DNA of 64,000 nt, taken from the NCBI GenBank assembly GCA_963920665.1, contig OY987269.1, positions 18,540,501 to 18,604,500 of the forward strand, read 5' to 3'. Under the pieces are notes generated by a model. The model was given only the letters and a program-made list of their open reading frames with translations. It was not told the origin of the DNA and did no database searches. Positions 11,889 to 22,545 of the stretch are shown piece after piece. Within the stretch, counting starts at the first letter, position 1. Every line of letters begins with the position of its first letter. Position numbers and translations under genes: made by a program. The DNA comes from Straminergon stramineum. Lineage: Eukaryota > Streptophyta > Bryopsida > Hypnales > Calliergonaceae.

Positions 11889-14337
11889 ATGCTCTCTGCT
11901 TCTCCACCCTTTTGTTCTCGTCCTCCTGTCCGTCCTGCTTCTTCTTCTCCTTCTTCTTGTTCGTGTTCGTGTCCGTGTTCTTCGTCAGGGCAGTTGTTTT
12001 CGTTTGTGGGTTTTTCTTCCTCCCCTCTCCCTGCGTTGCATCATAATGCTCCTGGTTCCTGGTCATCGCTGAGGACGTGCGTGGCTGCTCGCCCTTTTGG
12101 TAGTGCAGGAGGATCCGTGACGCATGCGGGTGTGCGCGGCGGGCCGCATCCAAGCGTCGAGACGCCCCGCTTGATGGCGCAGGTGCCGTGGCTACGCAAT
12201 CTTCTGCTACGGGTTTTCTTTGTGGGATTTAATAGTGCCAATCAGTCGGGATCGCGGCTTAGGTTAAATTCCTAGGGTGTTAGTGGTCATGGGTTGCTGC
12301 TAAGCAGTATTTTCTGCTCCTCTTAAATTAGAAGAATAAAATATAAATTGATCGCACTGTATTAATCGCGTTTGATTTTTTGGGTTCCTTTTTTTGATGG
12401 CTAGTCAAGCATTGTCTGGTCTTAATGAAGGGGTCCCAATTGTCGGTACCTGGAGATGAAGAGTGCTGTCTTTGAATTCTCAATCGAGTTTTTTTTTCAC
12501 ATGATGAATCCTTCTCGTTTTGGAAGGAATCGTTTATTGTGTGCCACACTTGTACTCTACGTTTATGAATCGCCATTTGTGAGTATCTATCTAGGTTTCG
12601 TTATGCTGATGCTTTGAAAGAAAGGTCTGGTGTCGTGGCTAGGGTTGAGGGGTTTGGGTGTGGTGTTATTGTTATTAAATCGTGGCGTTGGTGTAGCATA
12701 ACTAGAAAGTATATTTTAGGGTAATTAGCTGCTTTGGTACTGCGTGCCAACATGATGTGGAAATCTTTTGTTGCAGATAATAACTGACAGTGACGAAGTA
12801 CCGCATCTGCCCGAGGAGCTGGTTGCCGCTGCTGTACCGAAGCATGTAGCCATTATCATGGACGGCAATTCGAGGTGGGCGGAGCGAAGAGGGTTGCCGG
12901 CAAGTATGGGGCATGAAGCCGGGGTGCGATCATTAAAGGAAGTCGTCAACCTAGCACAAAAGTGGGGCATCCAGGTTCTCACAGTTTTTGCTTTCTCCAC
13001 GGAGAATTGGTTGAGACCTAAGGTGAAGTCTCGTCTCCAACTCTGAATTGCAAGACCGATAATGGACAGTTTCATGGTTGTTACCCGGTCATTGACAGGC
13101 ACTAGGCTAGTTTGTACTATACTCAAAACCTCTTTTTTCACGACTTTCTCTAAAGAATATTCTAGAATAACCTGTACTCTGGACACACTATCGACGACTT
13201 TAGCACACTTGCCACAGTGAAAATCTTGGGACCTCTAGAAGTAAGATAAGGAAAGTTTGAGTGTTTAGAAACCCGGAGGGGGAAGCTCAGCAGCCTGATG
13301 TTTTGAAGACCCTGCAGATGAAGACCATACGTCCTGTCTTCAGGGACCTTTTTGAAGACCAGATGAACCACAAACCCTATAGAACGGAGCAACTAGGGAT
13401 TGTAAGGCTGGAATGGTTACTATGTTGTGCAGGATGTCCCGCTTAGGGTCTAGTAAAAAAATTATACCAGAGCAATCCTCTAAGTGTTGATCGCACTGAC
13501 CTTCGGTTTTTCAATGACACGGGGTTCTTCTTTACTTTAAATAGGACTTAATTGCTTTCCATACCGTACAGAACAGGCAGATGCTCTATATTATCCTGTC
13601 CCGGAATTTCTTTTTGTATTCATTATGGGATAGTGTATTATTGTAAAGTTTCATGCCGCCTGATATGATTGTTGGGATGTTGCAGATGGAGGTCGACTTC
13701 TTAATGATGTTGTTCGAGAATGTTTTAAAGAATGAGCTGAGCAGTCTAGCTAAGTAAGTATTCTCTTATGCACGCTTTGCATCGTTTGATTAGATTTGAT
13801 CAATTCAGCACTTTGCGGGCCTCGTCCTCTTGAACTTATGTACGCTTGCTTTCCACTTCTATGGACAAATATTGATCAACATTTCACAGGGAGAATATTC
13901 GGGTGCATTGCATGGGTGATTTGACGTTGTTACCAGAGTCGTTGAGAGACATGGTAATAAAATTGGGCGAGCTTACCAAAAACAACACAGGCCTCAAGTT
14001 TTGCATAGCCCTGAGTTACAGTGGCCGGTACGACATCGCCAATGCTTGCCAAAGATTGGCGGCCAAAGTGGAGGCAGGCGAGCTCAGCTCCTTGGACGTC
14101 ACTGAATCTGCAATTGAGGAGGAGTTGAAGACAAGCTGGTTAGGCGACGCACGGAACCCGGATTTGTTGATACGAACAAGTGGAGAGCAGCGGCTTAGTA
14201 ACTTTCTTCTTTGGCAAGCCGCGTATTCCGAGTTTTATTTTGTAGATTCGTTGTGGCCAGACTTTGGGTTTGTTCAATTTAAAGAGGCCCTGCTGGCGTA
14301 CCAGAATCGTAGTAGGCGATTCGGCAAGCGCAAGTAA
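11889..14337 (+). CDS. cis-Prenyltransferase (polyprenyl diphosphate synthase, UPPS family), probably plastid-targeted
   Basis: Four exons: 11889-12182, 12777-13022, 13686-13753 and 13890-14337. They join in frame to give 351 residues, with introns of phase 0, 0 and 2. The first in-frame ATG is at 11889. The ~95-residue N-terminus is rich in Ser, Pro, Cys and Arg and poor in acidic residues, like a chloroplast transit peptide. The catalytic core starts at residue ~120. Region I reads IIMDGNSRWAERRG, with the catalytic Asp at about 127. FAFSTENW follows, and region V contains RTSGEQRLSNFLLWQ and AYSEFYF near the C-terminus. Known family role: sequential head-to-tail cis condensation of isopentenyl diphosphate onto an allylic primer to make polyprenyl diphosphates (dolichol-type or plastid polyprenols). 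Product chain length cannot be read from the sequence. The missing RXG-type C-terminus suggests the homomeric class and not the heteromeric dehydrodolichyl-type subunit. Confidence 0.92.
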
Positions 14338-16365
14338 ATTCAATTTTTGTATATGATAAATAATTACTCGAGTAACCCTGGAGCGCTCCGACGTCCAAAA
14401 AGTGGACGACGAACATATTGAAACTGTTGTACCTTCTCATTACTGCTTGGATGAAAGTCATCCTAATTTGTGAAGATACTTTATCAAGTTGTTGTCCTAT
14501 TCAAGGGTTGGATTTGGTGTTTCTAGAGTACATATTTTTCTAAAATTACAAATGTGCAAGTATGTTAAGTGGTCAAACTGTATTGACTTTAGTTCAAAAC
14601 TGGATTTGCCACAAGAAGGTCATAGATTTGAAGAGCACAAAATTTTTGAAAAATCACCATGTGAAGAGAACCTCATTTCAAATCCATTTCAACAAATTTT
14701 ACTCAAAAAATGATTATATTTTTCTTGTAATTGAATTAAGTAAGAAGTTTGAAATTTCCCTTTCAAAAATTATAAAAAAATACTTACGATAACATTGGTG
14801 AATCTAACCTTACAGATGGAATCTGCAACTCACAGTCTACAACTTTTGTTTGTATGTCAATTCCAAAATATGCTTCCAAATATCACTTCATAATGATTTT
14901 TCTCCAATCGTCGATTTTGGAGATGAGTCTGGACGTTCCCAGGGTTAATTGAGTCAAGATTCTTCACACCTTCAATGGGCAATCCATAACCGAGTGTGTT
15001 TGCACTGCACTTTGCTCTCCGTTCTCTGAACGACAACTTCTGGGGACTGAGTTTCTGTTTGTCTGGGAATTAGGGTATAATTCATTTCACCTATCAAATG
15101 GAACATTCTCGCCTGTCCACCCTTTTCACTGTTGTTGCACTGTGGTTGATAATGACACAATAACTTAGATCGATGGCTGAGTATCAATGCTTTCATTCTT
15201 GAACTCAAAGATGTGAGGATCTGTGTCCTGGAAAGAAGATATCAAAGAATCAGTGCATCTTGGATATCAGCACTTGGTACACAATTGTTTCCTGAAATTT
15301 GTGCGTACTATTTTACTACTGCTATACCAGTGTCATTAGAGAAGGATGAGTACACACTGTTATCACGTGTTTAATGTTTACTCTAAGAATATGGATACAT
15401 GTGGTGGCACAACTTCCACATGTTAATTAAGAGTACAAATAGATGCCCATTTGTTTTCCTGAGTACTTGGAAAGTTTGCCCCAAAGATTTGTGAAGCAGA
15501 AAACATTGAATGGTGTGCCTTGACCCCTATCTTAAACCCTGAGACCACACTTCAGACAATTGCTGATCTTTCCATACCAATAAGAGAATGTGAAGGCAAC
15601 TGTAGAACTGATTTCTACCGCTGGCTGAGTGAGGTCGGATTTCACTTGATTCTGGTGGCACCGAGGTTCTCTGGGAACTGGGAACGTTCAGGGGAACGAC
15701 CTTCTTCGAGAATCACTTGAACCATCACTAAACCCTAATTCTGTCCGCTCAGACGAAGATTGTATGTGGGTCTAAGTAGCTTGTCTCGCGCGCACTGCTG
15801 CGCCGTTGTTAGTCGAAGATTGCATTAGAAGTAGGTTCAGCTTGATTACCAGATGAGCCATAGAGAAAATGTGTCCACCTGGTGAAGGCTGTGACCGCTA
15901 CCTATCAGCGAGGCAATCGTAATGGTGAGGAACCTCGTCGTCGTAGTCTGATGGTATTAGTTCTTTAAATTCTATCTGCTTTTCAAACAAATTGCAGCTC
16001 TGTTCTGAAGCAGCTCCATTGGAATTTCGACTTGATCAATTGAAGAGTTCAGAGGTTTAATGGGAAGCAGATCTTGCATTGGACCCGTTCTCATACCTTT
16101 TTTTTCTGCCTGTTGTGATTTTCGCAGATTTTATCGAACATTGGCGAATCACTTCTGCTAGCGGAGAAGCATGATGCCCTTGCTTCACTAAGCTGTCCAT
16201 CTGGAGGGTTTATCATACCCTAGAAAGCTCGTTCCTTGGGGATACAAAGAGCCAGGGAGCTCCTGACAGGTTTCTCGACTCAAATAGGTTTGTGGATTTT
16301 CCGTCGAGCGTGGGTGAGGGTGAAATTCTTCATAGAGGTCTACATAGAGGGGTCGTGTGTGCAAA
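14338..16365. other. Intergenic region between cis-prenyltransferase and PPR genes
   Basis: The left part is AT-rich 3' flank without convincing coding sequence. The part from about 15,610 to 16,090 is a repeated block (listed separately). The stretch 16,095-16,365 leads into the PPR gene, and a cag acceptor-like site at about 16,124-16,126 could end a 5' UTR intron. The open frame at 15520-15720 has no recognisable domain and runs into the repeated block. Confidence 0.5.
15610..16090 (+). repeat. Block upstream of the PPR gene, repeated inverted at 25.45-25.85 kb
   Basis: The segment 15,635-15,745 matches the reverse complement of about 25,720-25,835. The segment 15,918-16,090 matches the reverse complement of about 25,455-25,650 and of 24,152-24,335. 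Order is kept, so 15.61-16.09 corresponds to 25.85-25.45 kb with one indel of ~100 bp. It could be the PPR promoter/5' UTR copied elsewhere, or a mobile repeat that landed here and now serves as the PPR upstream region. Confidence 0.8.
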
Positions 16366-19020
16366 ATGAGAGGCGGAAATCAATTGAATCCTTTGTTGCG
16401 CTCGTTTGGACGGCTGTGTTTGAACGCTAGTCCATGCTCAACATCGCAAGAGGTTCTGTCAGCGGCACACATTCAAGCGGAGGATTCTATTAGAAGAGAG
16501 ATTCACACAACGCAATTAGTGACGCAGCAGATTGGCAAGAGTAGCGGATTCGGAACAAGTGAAACGAGGATTAGGGCTGCATATTTTGTTAATCCTGGAT
16601 CAGGTCAGGATTTTGTTCGAGGCAGCTCGGCCCACATGTCAAGCTTGACTGAGGCCAGTCCTGCAACTCCACCGGATATTCGAGGTACTTGTTTGCTCCT
16701 TTCTCCAAATTCAGTTAGACCATGGAATATTCTCATTTATTTTGAAGCAGAAGAAGAAAAAAGGCTGCAATTTTCTTCAACCGAGAAACGAGAGGGTTAT
16801 TTTCATGTTACTTATAATATGATAAGATGTGCTTGCAGAAGGAGAATCGTTGGATGCGACGCCTAGAGAGGCACAGAGGATCCCATTCAAAAGGAAAGGA
16901 GGTGCGAATTTTGCGCGATCAAGAACGAATTCTGTGATAGCTGCCCTTGTGCAATCGTTGGAATCCTCTCAATCCAGTGCTCAAGTGGCGGAGATACTGG
17001 AGCAGCGTTCTGAAGAGCTCTTACGCCCTAATAGTTGGCCTTGGCTGCCTCTCTTAGATGCATTACAGAAAGGTCCGAAACCTCATATTGCAATGGAGGT
17101 TAGGAATGTCCCATAACCCTGTTTCTTAAGCTTTTTATTGAAGTGAGTTTCCTACGACTGTTGACGAGTCCTAGTTCATAAACATGAAAGGAAAGCGTTG
17201 CAATTTGCGCTCCTGGAATGTTTGTTTATTGTCTCTATCCCAAGGGGAGAGACTAAATAATGTTTTGAAAACGTAATAATTTCTGGTATTCAACGAATAT
17301 GAGACATGCGTTAAAGCAATAGTAGTATGTTTGGGCTCATCGTCCAAAGATTCTGTTGTCGAATACCTATGTGACTTGTGGTTATTGAAATAGTGGCATT
17401 CTGAGAGTGTTGAATAGTTTTTTTGAAATTTTCAATCTACGAGTGTTCTGAGGATTGTACTGAGGATTATATGGAAAGAGACATATGAAAAATTATGCGT
17501 TTCTACCTGGGGAAGAGACATTAGCGATTAGCTGCTTGCTACTTTTATTTTCTCTGTCAGGTGATTACAAGTGGCTTAAATGTCTCTTTCATGTGCTTAG
17601 GGCTCTTATTAAACGAGAGTTTGTGCACAAGTGACAGGTTTTCAACTGGAAGAAGAGCAAGTTGGGATGGGTGGCAAATCCAAAAGAGTACGCAAAAATG
17701 ATCTCATTTGCAGGTAGGATTAGTCAACCTCAACTAGCGGCGGACCTGTTTAAGGAGATGGAGAAGCGGGGTATAAAGAAAACAGCAGTGACCTACAATG
17801 CACTCATTCATTCGTATGGTCGCAACAACGAGGCTCATAGGGCCCTTCAGTTATTTGAAGATATGAAGGCCACTAACGATTGCCAGCCAACACTCGTGAC
17901 CTATAATACTCTTATTTCAATGTACAGTCGAATGGGAGCAACAGAAGAGATGAAGAATCTATTCGTGGACTGTAAGGAGGCAGGTTTTAGTCCTGATAGA
18001 CACACATACAATGCTCTCATCTGGGGTTACATGCGGGCTGGTCAATTAAATCTGATGGAAGAGACTTTCAACGAGTTTCAGGCCGGTGAATGCAAAGCGG
18101 ATGTGATTACTTACAATGCTCAGATTATTGGGTATGCCCGTGCCAGTGCAGTTGAGAAAATGGAGGCTGTGTTTTCAAGCATGCAGAAGGCTGGAATTCC
18201 TATTAATGCTATGGTTGGTGAAATTCTTATTGAAGTATATAGTCGGACGAAGCAATTTGAGAAGATGGATGGTGCAATGAAGATTATGGATGACACCCCA
18301 GGTAATCCCTACTTATTTATGGTTGCATCTTGCCCTTACTGGTTCCTTCACTATGTATATCCTCTTCTTTGTTCTCCAGATTGAGCATATTCTTGGTACC
18401 AAAGATTTGGAAGCATGCATGAATTGAAATCTCGACTCTGAATTTAAAACTCCCAGTCCCTTGAACTTATCATGATTGTTCATTAGCACCCCTGTTAATG
18501 ACTGTTTGATTCAGGTGTTCAATATGGCTCGCGTGTACATAGCATGGTAATTGAATGCTATGCAGACTCGGGGAAGTTGGACGAAATGGAAGCTGCAATC
18601 ACACGGATGTTCCAGAACAAGCGAATGTTTTCATCTCCAAAGTCCTTACATGCTTTGATTATGGCGTACTCCAGAGCTGGCGAATATGACCGCCTTGCAA
18701 AGACGATGGAAGTGATCAATGGTGCTGGGTGGATACTCCAGTCAGCTGTTTATAACATGCTTATCTCAGAATATGGGAAAGGAGGCCACCTGTCCAAGAT
18801 GGAACAAGTGTATCGTGAGATGATAACTGCATCTGTCAAACCTTCGTTTGAGACTTTCAAATACATGATTGATGCTTATGAGGCGGAGGGTGATGTTGCT
18901 GAAGCAGACAGGATTATGGACCTCATGCGGAAGGCAGGCTGTGAACCCGAGCCCAATTCTCAGTCTCGTGATCGCATGTGGACAGATGACGAAATTTTTG
19001 GTGGAAAGTTCCGTCGGTAG
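16366..19020 (+). CDS. Pentatricopeptide repeat protein, P class
   Basis: Four exons: 16366-16684, 16839-17098, 17638-18301 and 18515-19020. They join in frame to give 582 residues, with introns of phase 1, 0 and 1. The ATG at 16366 starts a basic, Ser/Arg/Leu-containing N-terminus (MRGGNQLNPLLRSFGRLC) typical of mitochondrial or plastid targeting. After a ~190-residue leader, tandem 35-residue helix-turn-helix repeats begin at about residue 208 and continue to about 565. They carry the VTYNALI-, VTYNTLI-, HTYNALI- and ITYNAQI-type helix A signatures of P-class PPRs. No E, DYW or SMR domain follows; the C-terminus is a short acidic tail ending FGGKFRR. Known family role: sequence-specific binding of organellar RNA for processing, stability, splicing or translation. 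The RNA target cannot be named from here. The region before the repeats contains a WPWLPLLDALQ-like stretch seen in some plant PPR proteins. Confidence 0.9.
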
Positions 19021-19970
19021 CATGGATTAGATGTCTTGCAGCTCTTGGTGCAGCTATAAGGTAATCACACTTAATTGTGACTCTTCAAGCACTGAGAATA
19101 GTTGCTATTATTAAAATGGTCTGATTTTTAACATTCTTATTATCATTCAAAGAGGGTTCCAACGCACCAAAGAATTCTTTATTTGAATATCATATGCATT
19201 ACCATTATAAGAGTTCAAAGCTATTATGGTAGATGATCTGGAACTGATCCAAGTCTCTGATGTTGAGATAGTGTGCATTCTCAGAACCTATATGTTCTCT
19301 TTGTGCAATATTTTGGGGTGTCATGTGTAGGTTGGTGTTGCAATTAGGTGTGGTTACCTTAAAACTGTCACTCACCTCCTCATACTATGTTTGCTCAAAT
19401 TTTAGATTTTCATGTATGATGTGGTGCCCAATATGTAGACGGATGATTAGATTGCACTTTTTCTTGAACAACATTGGGGCTACGAACAAAAATAAGGTCC
19501 CTCTACCGTCTACGAACCTGGCAAATGAAGGAGCTGAGCTGGGTTCTTAAGTCGATTTTTGATGCCAATACTCGATTTATGATACTAGTGTTTACAGAAC
19601 ATCACACTTTCCCTGAAATTTCAATTTTGTTGGTGACTTCAGAAGGAGTTACTCGTTAATCGGACTGCCTGGGCATTGGATTCTCGAAAATTTAACCCCA
19701 TAGGCTGAATGTGTGACGTATGTAATGCTTAATGATAGGTATGTAAGTGTTCAGATTTTTTTGACGCGGTCATGTGAAGATGCTCCGAGTGTAAGTTAAT
19801 TGTCAGATTTGCCTCGCACACTTCAATTAGCTGCACATCTCTTTAAAAAAGAATGCTCTATTAACGGTAAAAGCTAAAAATAGTGCTCATCGTTCTCATT
19901 TCATGGTGTGCGGACTACCAATATGGATTAATTTTTGGTTTAGAAACACATCTTCATGAAGATAAGAAAA
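19021..19970. other. 3' flank of the PPR gene, no further gene seen
   Basis: AT-rich sequence directly downstream of the PPR stop codon. It probably contains the 3' UTR, possibly with an intron beginning at the GGTAATCAC donor-like site near 19,060. Short open frames (19323-19550, 19474-19659) show no recognisable features. Confidence 0.5.
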
Positions 19971-20285
19971 TATGGTTTAAAAAATTGCACTCAATTTTGA
20001 GTGTAGTTCTTTTGATCACGTTTTTGTGCATGCACTTGTAGTGAGTTCTTTTGTAATTTTTCACTGCAATTTTTACAATTGTGGGACTTGTAAAAGACCA
20101 TTCGAAAGGTATTTTCAATACCTTCCGAATGGTATATGACATGCCCCAAATTCATAAAAATTCAAAAAAATTCAAAAATTCCAATTGGAAATTGCAAAAA
20201 ATGTCGGCTACACACATAGTGGGCCCACACAAAATCGTGGTAAAAAAAACTACACTCAATTTTGAGTGCTTTTTTTTTTACCATG
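19971..20285. repeat. Foldback (long imperfect palindrome) element, copy 1
   Basis: The two halves are imperfect reverse complements over about 315 bp. Each outer arm contains the block actcaattttgagtg plus a poly-purine/poly-pyrimidine run, and the termini read near atggtttaaa on the left and ttttaccatg on the right. The centre is a nearly perfect 16-bp hairpin (20,098-20,113 with 20,117-20,132, one mismatch, loop ttc). No coding capacity. It resembles a foldback or hairpin MITE. A sister copy lies at 22,171-22,492, and together the two bracket the 90-bp tandem array. Confidence 0.8.
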
Positions 20286-20287
20286 TT

Positions 20288-20398
20288 TTGTTTTAGTATC
20301 AAGTGCATAAAGGAACCCACCACAACACAAATTGTATTCTCTTCAAGAAGGTTTTGTCAGAAATTCCAACTCTCATGGTAAAAAATGTATGCATACAA
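20288..20398 (+). repeat. Diverged copy of EF-hand gene 3' flank, left shoulder of the array
   Basis: This matches, with substitutions, the sequence at 43,290-43,400 and again at 43,625-43,735, just beyond the stop codon of the EF-hand gene. Shared landmarks include aattgtattctcttcaagaa versus aattgtactctgttcaagaa, tcagaaatt, and gcatacaaag versus gcttacaaag. It is collinear with those copies and runs straight into the first unit of the 90-bp array. Confidence 0.8.
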
Positions 20399-21985
20399 AG
20401 ATCTAAATATGATACCATGTCCTACTACACTACTCTAAACAAAACCATTGAGATGGTTTGAGCCCTTGGCAGTGCAACCATGAAAGGTGGAGTAGGAGGT
20501 GATACCAAGTTCCAATTTGCTACTAAAAACAAATCCATCAAGATGGCTTGAGTCCTTGGCTATGCAAAAATGAAAGGTATACTAGGAGATGATATTAGGT
20601 CCCACCATGCTCCTTTAAACAAAATCAGCAAAATGGTTTGAGGCCTCGGCTACGTAGCCATGAAAGGCGCAATAGGAGACGATATGAGGTCCTAGTATGC
20701 TATGCTAAATAAAATCATCAAGATGGCTTGAGGGGCCAACTACGTAGCCTTGAAAGGTGTAGTAGGAGATGATACAAGGTCCCTCTACACTCCTATAAAC
20801 CAAAGTAGAAAGATGGTTTGAGTCCTTGGCTACGCAGCCATGAAAGGTGTAGTAGGAGATGATACCAAGTTTTACTACGCTATTCTATGCAGAACCAAGA
20901 AAATGGCTTAAGCCCTCGGCTACACAACCATGAAAGTGCAGTACAAGATGATACAAGGTCCCACTACGCTACTCTTAACAAAATCAACAAGATGCTTTGA
21001 GGCCTAAGCAACGTAGCTATGAAAAGTGCACTAGGAGTTGATACCAGGTTGAAGTATGCGACTATAAACAAAGTCAGCAACATGGCTTGAGGCCTCAGCT
21101 ACACATCCATGAAAGATGCAATCAGAGATGATACAAGGTCCCATCACACTACTCTAAACAAATTAAAGAAGATGTCTTGAGCCCTTAGCTACGCAACCAT
21201 GAAAGCTACAGTAGGAGATGCTACAACGTCCCACCACGCTCTTCGAAACAAAATCAGAAAGATGGCTTATGCCTTTAGCTACATAGCCATGAAAGATGCA
21301 ATAGGGGATGATACCAAGTCCCGCCATGCTACTCTATACAAAACTAGCAAGATGGCATGAGGCCTCGGCTACATTGCCATAAAAGGTGCAATACGAGATG
21401 ATACTAGGTCCCACCACACTACTCTAAACAAATTAAGGAAGATGTCTTGAGCCCTTGGCTATGCAACCAAGAAAGGTGTAGTAGGAGATGATATGAGGTC
21501 CTACTATGCTACTCTAAACAAAACCAACAAGATGGCTTGAGCCTTTGGCTATGCAACCATGAAAGGTGTCGTAGGAGATGATACAAGGTCTATGTACGCT
21601 ATTGTGAACAAAATGAGCAAGATGGTTTGAGGCCCGAGCTAGGCAGCCACGAAAGGTGCAATAGAAGATGATACTAGGTCCCACTACACTATTCTAAACA
21701 AAATCATCCAGATGGCTTGAGGCCTTGACTACCCAGCCATGAAAAGTGGAGTAGGAGATGATACTAGGTCCTAGTACGCTCCTCTAAACAAAATTAGCTA
21801 GAGGGCTTTAGGCCTTGGCTACACAACCATGAAAGGTGCAATAGGAGATGATACGAGGTCTATGTTCACTACTTTAAATAAAATGAGCAAGATGGCTTGA
21901 GCCCTCGGCTACACAACAATGAGAGATGTAATAGGAGATGATACGAGGTCCTAGTGCGCTGCTTTAAACAAAATCAGCCATGAAA
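20399..21985. repeat. 90-bp tandem satellite array (~17 imperfect units)
   Basis: The block (g)atggcttgag recurs at 20,452, 20,541, 20,631, 20,721, 20,811 and onward at steps of about 90 bases to about 21,900, giving roughly 17.5 units. Each unit contains a motif near aaaatcagcaagatggcttg, then a cctcggctac-type block, then ccatgaaaggtgca and taggagatgatac. Units diverge by substitutions but the period is stable. The unit corresponds to 43,760-43,850, which spans the stop codon, last codons and 3' flank of the penta-EF-hand gene read on the plus strand. No open frame runs through the array in any strand although the period is a multiple of three. Confidence 0.95.
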
Positions 21986-22152
21986 GATGTAGAAAATATC
22001 TGAGCATCTCATCAAATAGCTAATGAAAAACTCAAGCCAAGTTAGATTCATCATTGCTACTAAGAAGCTATGCACTTCAGTCTTTTTTCTTGCAAATCAA
22101 ATGTTCACATTAGTAGAAATCTCAATTTAAGACTTGAGAACGAGCATAAATA
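21986..22152 (+). repeat. Diverged copy of the TROL-like gene 3' flank, right shoulder of the array
   Basis: Collinear with 48,121-48,332, about 0.5-0.7 kb beyond the stop codon of the TROL-like gene. Landmarks include aaaaactcaagccaagt, a gaagct-tgca-ttcagtc block and ttcacattagta followed by aacgagcata. A 40-50 base segment of the 48.1-kb version is missing here. Homology resumes beyond the foldback element at 22,497-22,545 (versus about 48,713-48,757, block tcatctcaagttct). Confidence 0.85.
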
Positions 22153-22170
22153 AATCTCAATGTACATTTA

Positions 22171-22492
22171 AACAAAACATGGTAAAAAAAACAGCACTAA
22201 AAATTGAGTGAGGTTCTTTTGACCATGTTTTTGTTTGTGCACGCAGAGTGGGCCTGAAGCTTCTTTTGCGGTTTTTGACTAAAATTTTTAGAATTTTGAG
22301 GTGTGTAATTTATTGTTTTTGAAGAGGTCCTGAAAATATCTTTCCAATGGTATATTACACATTCCAAAATTTCCAATAGTGCTGTCGGAAACTGCAAAAA
22401 ATATTGGTTGTAGGTATAGTGGGCTTGCACAAAAACATAGTCAAAAACACTACATTCAATTTTGAGTGCATTTTTCTTACCATATTTTGTTA
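22171..22492. repeat. Foldback (long imperfect palindrome) element, copy 2
   Basis: Related to the element at 19,971-20,285 along its length. Terminal blocks are aacaaaacatggtaa on the left and ttaccatattttgtta on the right, which are reverse complements with few mismatches. The inner blocks include gtgggcctgaag and its inverted partner tagtgggcttgca. It interrupts the otherwise collinear match to the 48.1-48.75 kb sequence, so it inserted after, or together with, the duplication event. Confidence 0.75.
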
Positions 22493-22545
22493 TAATGTGA
22501 GTCATCTCAAGTTCTATAAAGACTTTTCAATATTGACATGTTTGA

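Noticed and set aside
12041..12241. Minus-strand frames over cis-prenyltransferase exon 1
   Set aside because: Antisense shadows of a transit-peptide exon rich in Ser/Pro.
20399..21985. Protein-coding repeat (period 90 = 30 codons)
   Set aside because: Stops occur in every frame within a few units; the period is inherited from the source segment and not kept by coding.
20399..21985. CRISPR array
   Set aside because: Units are contiguous and diverged with no unique spacers between conserved repeats, and the context is a plant nuclear genome.
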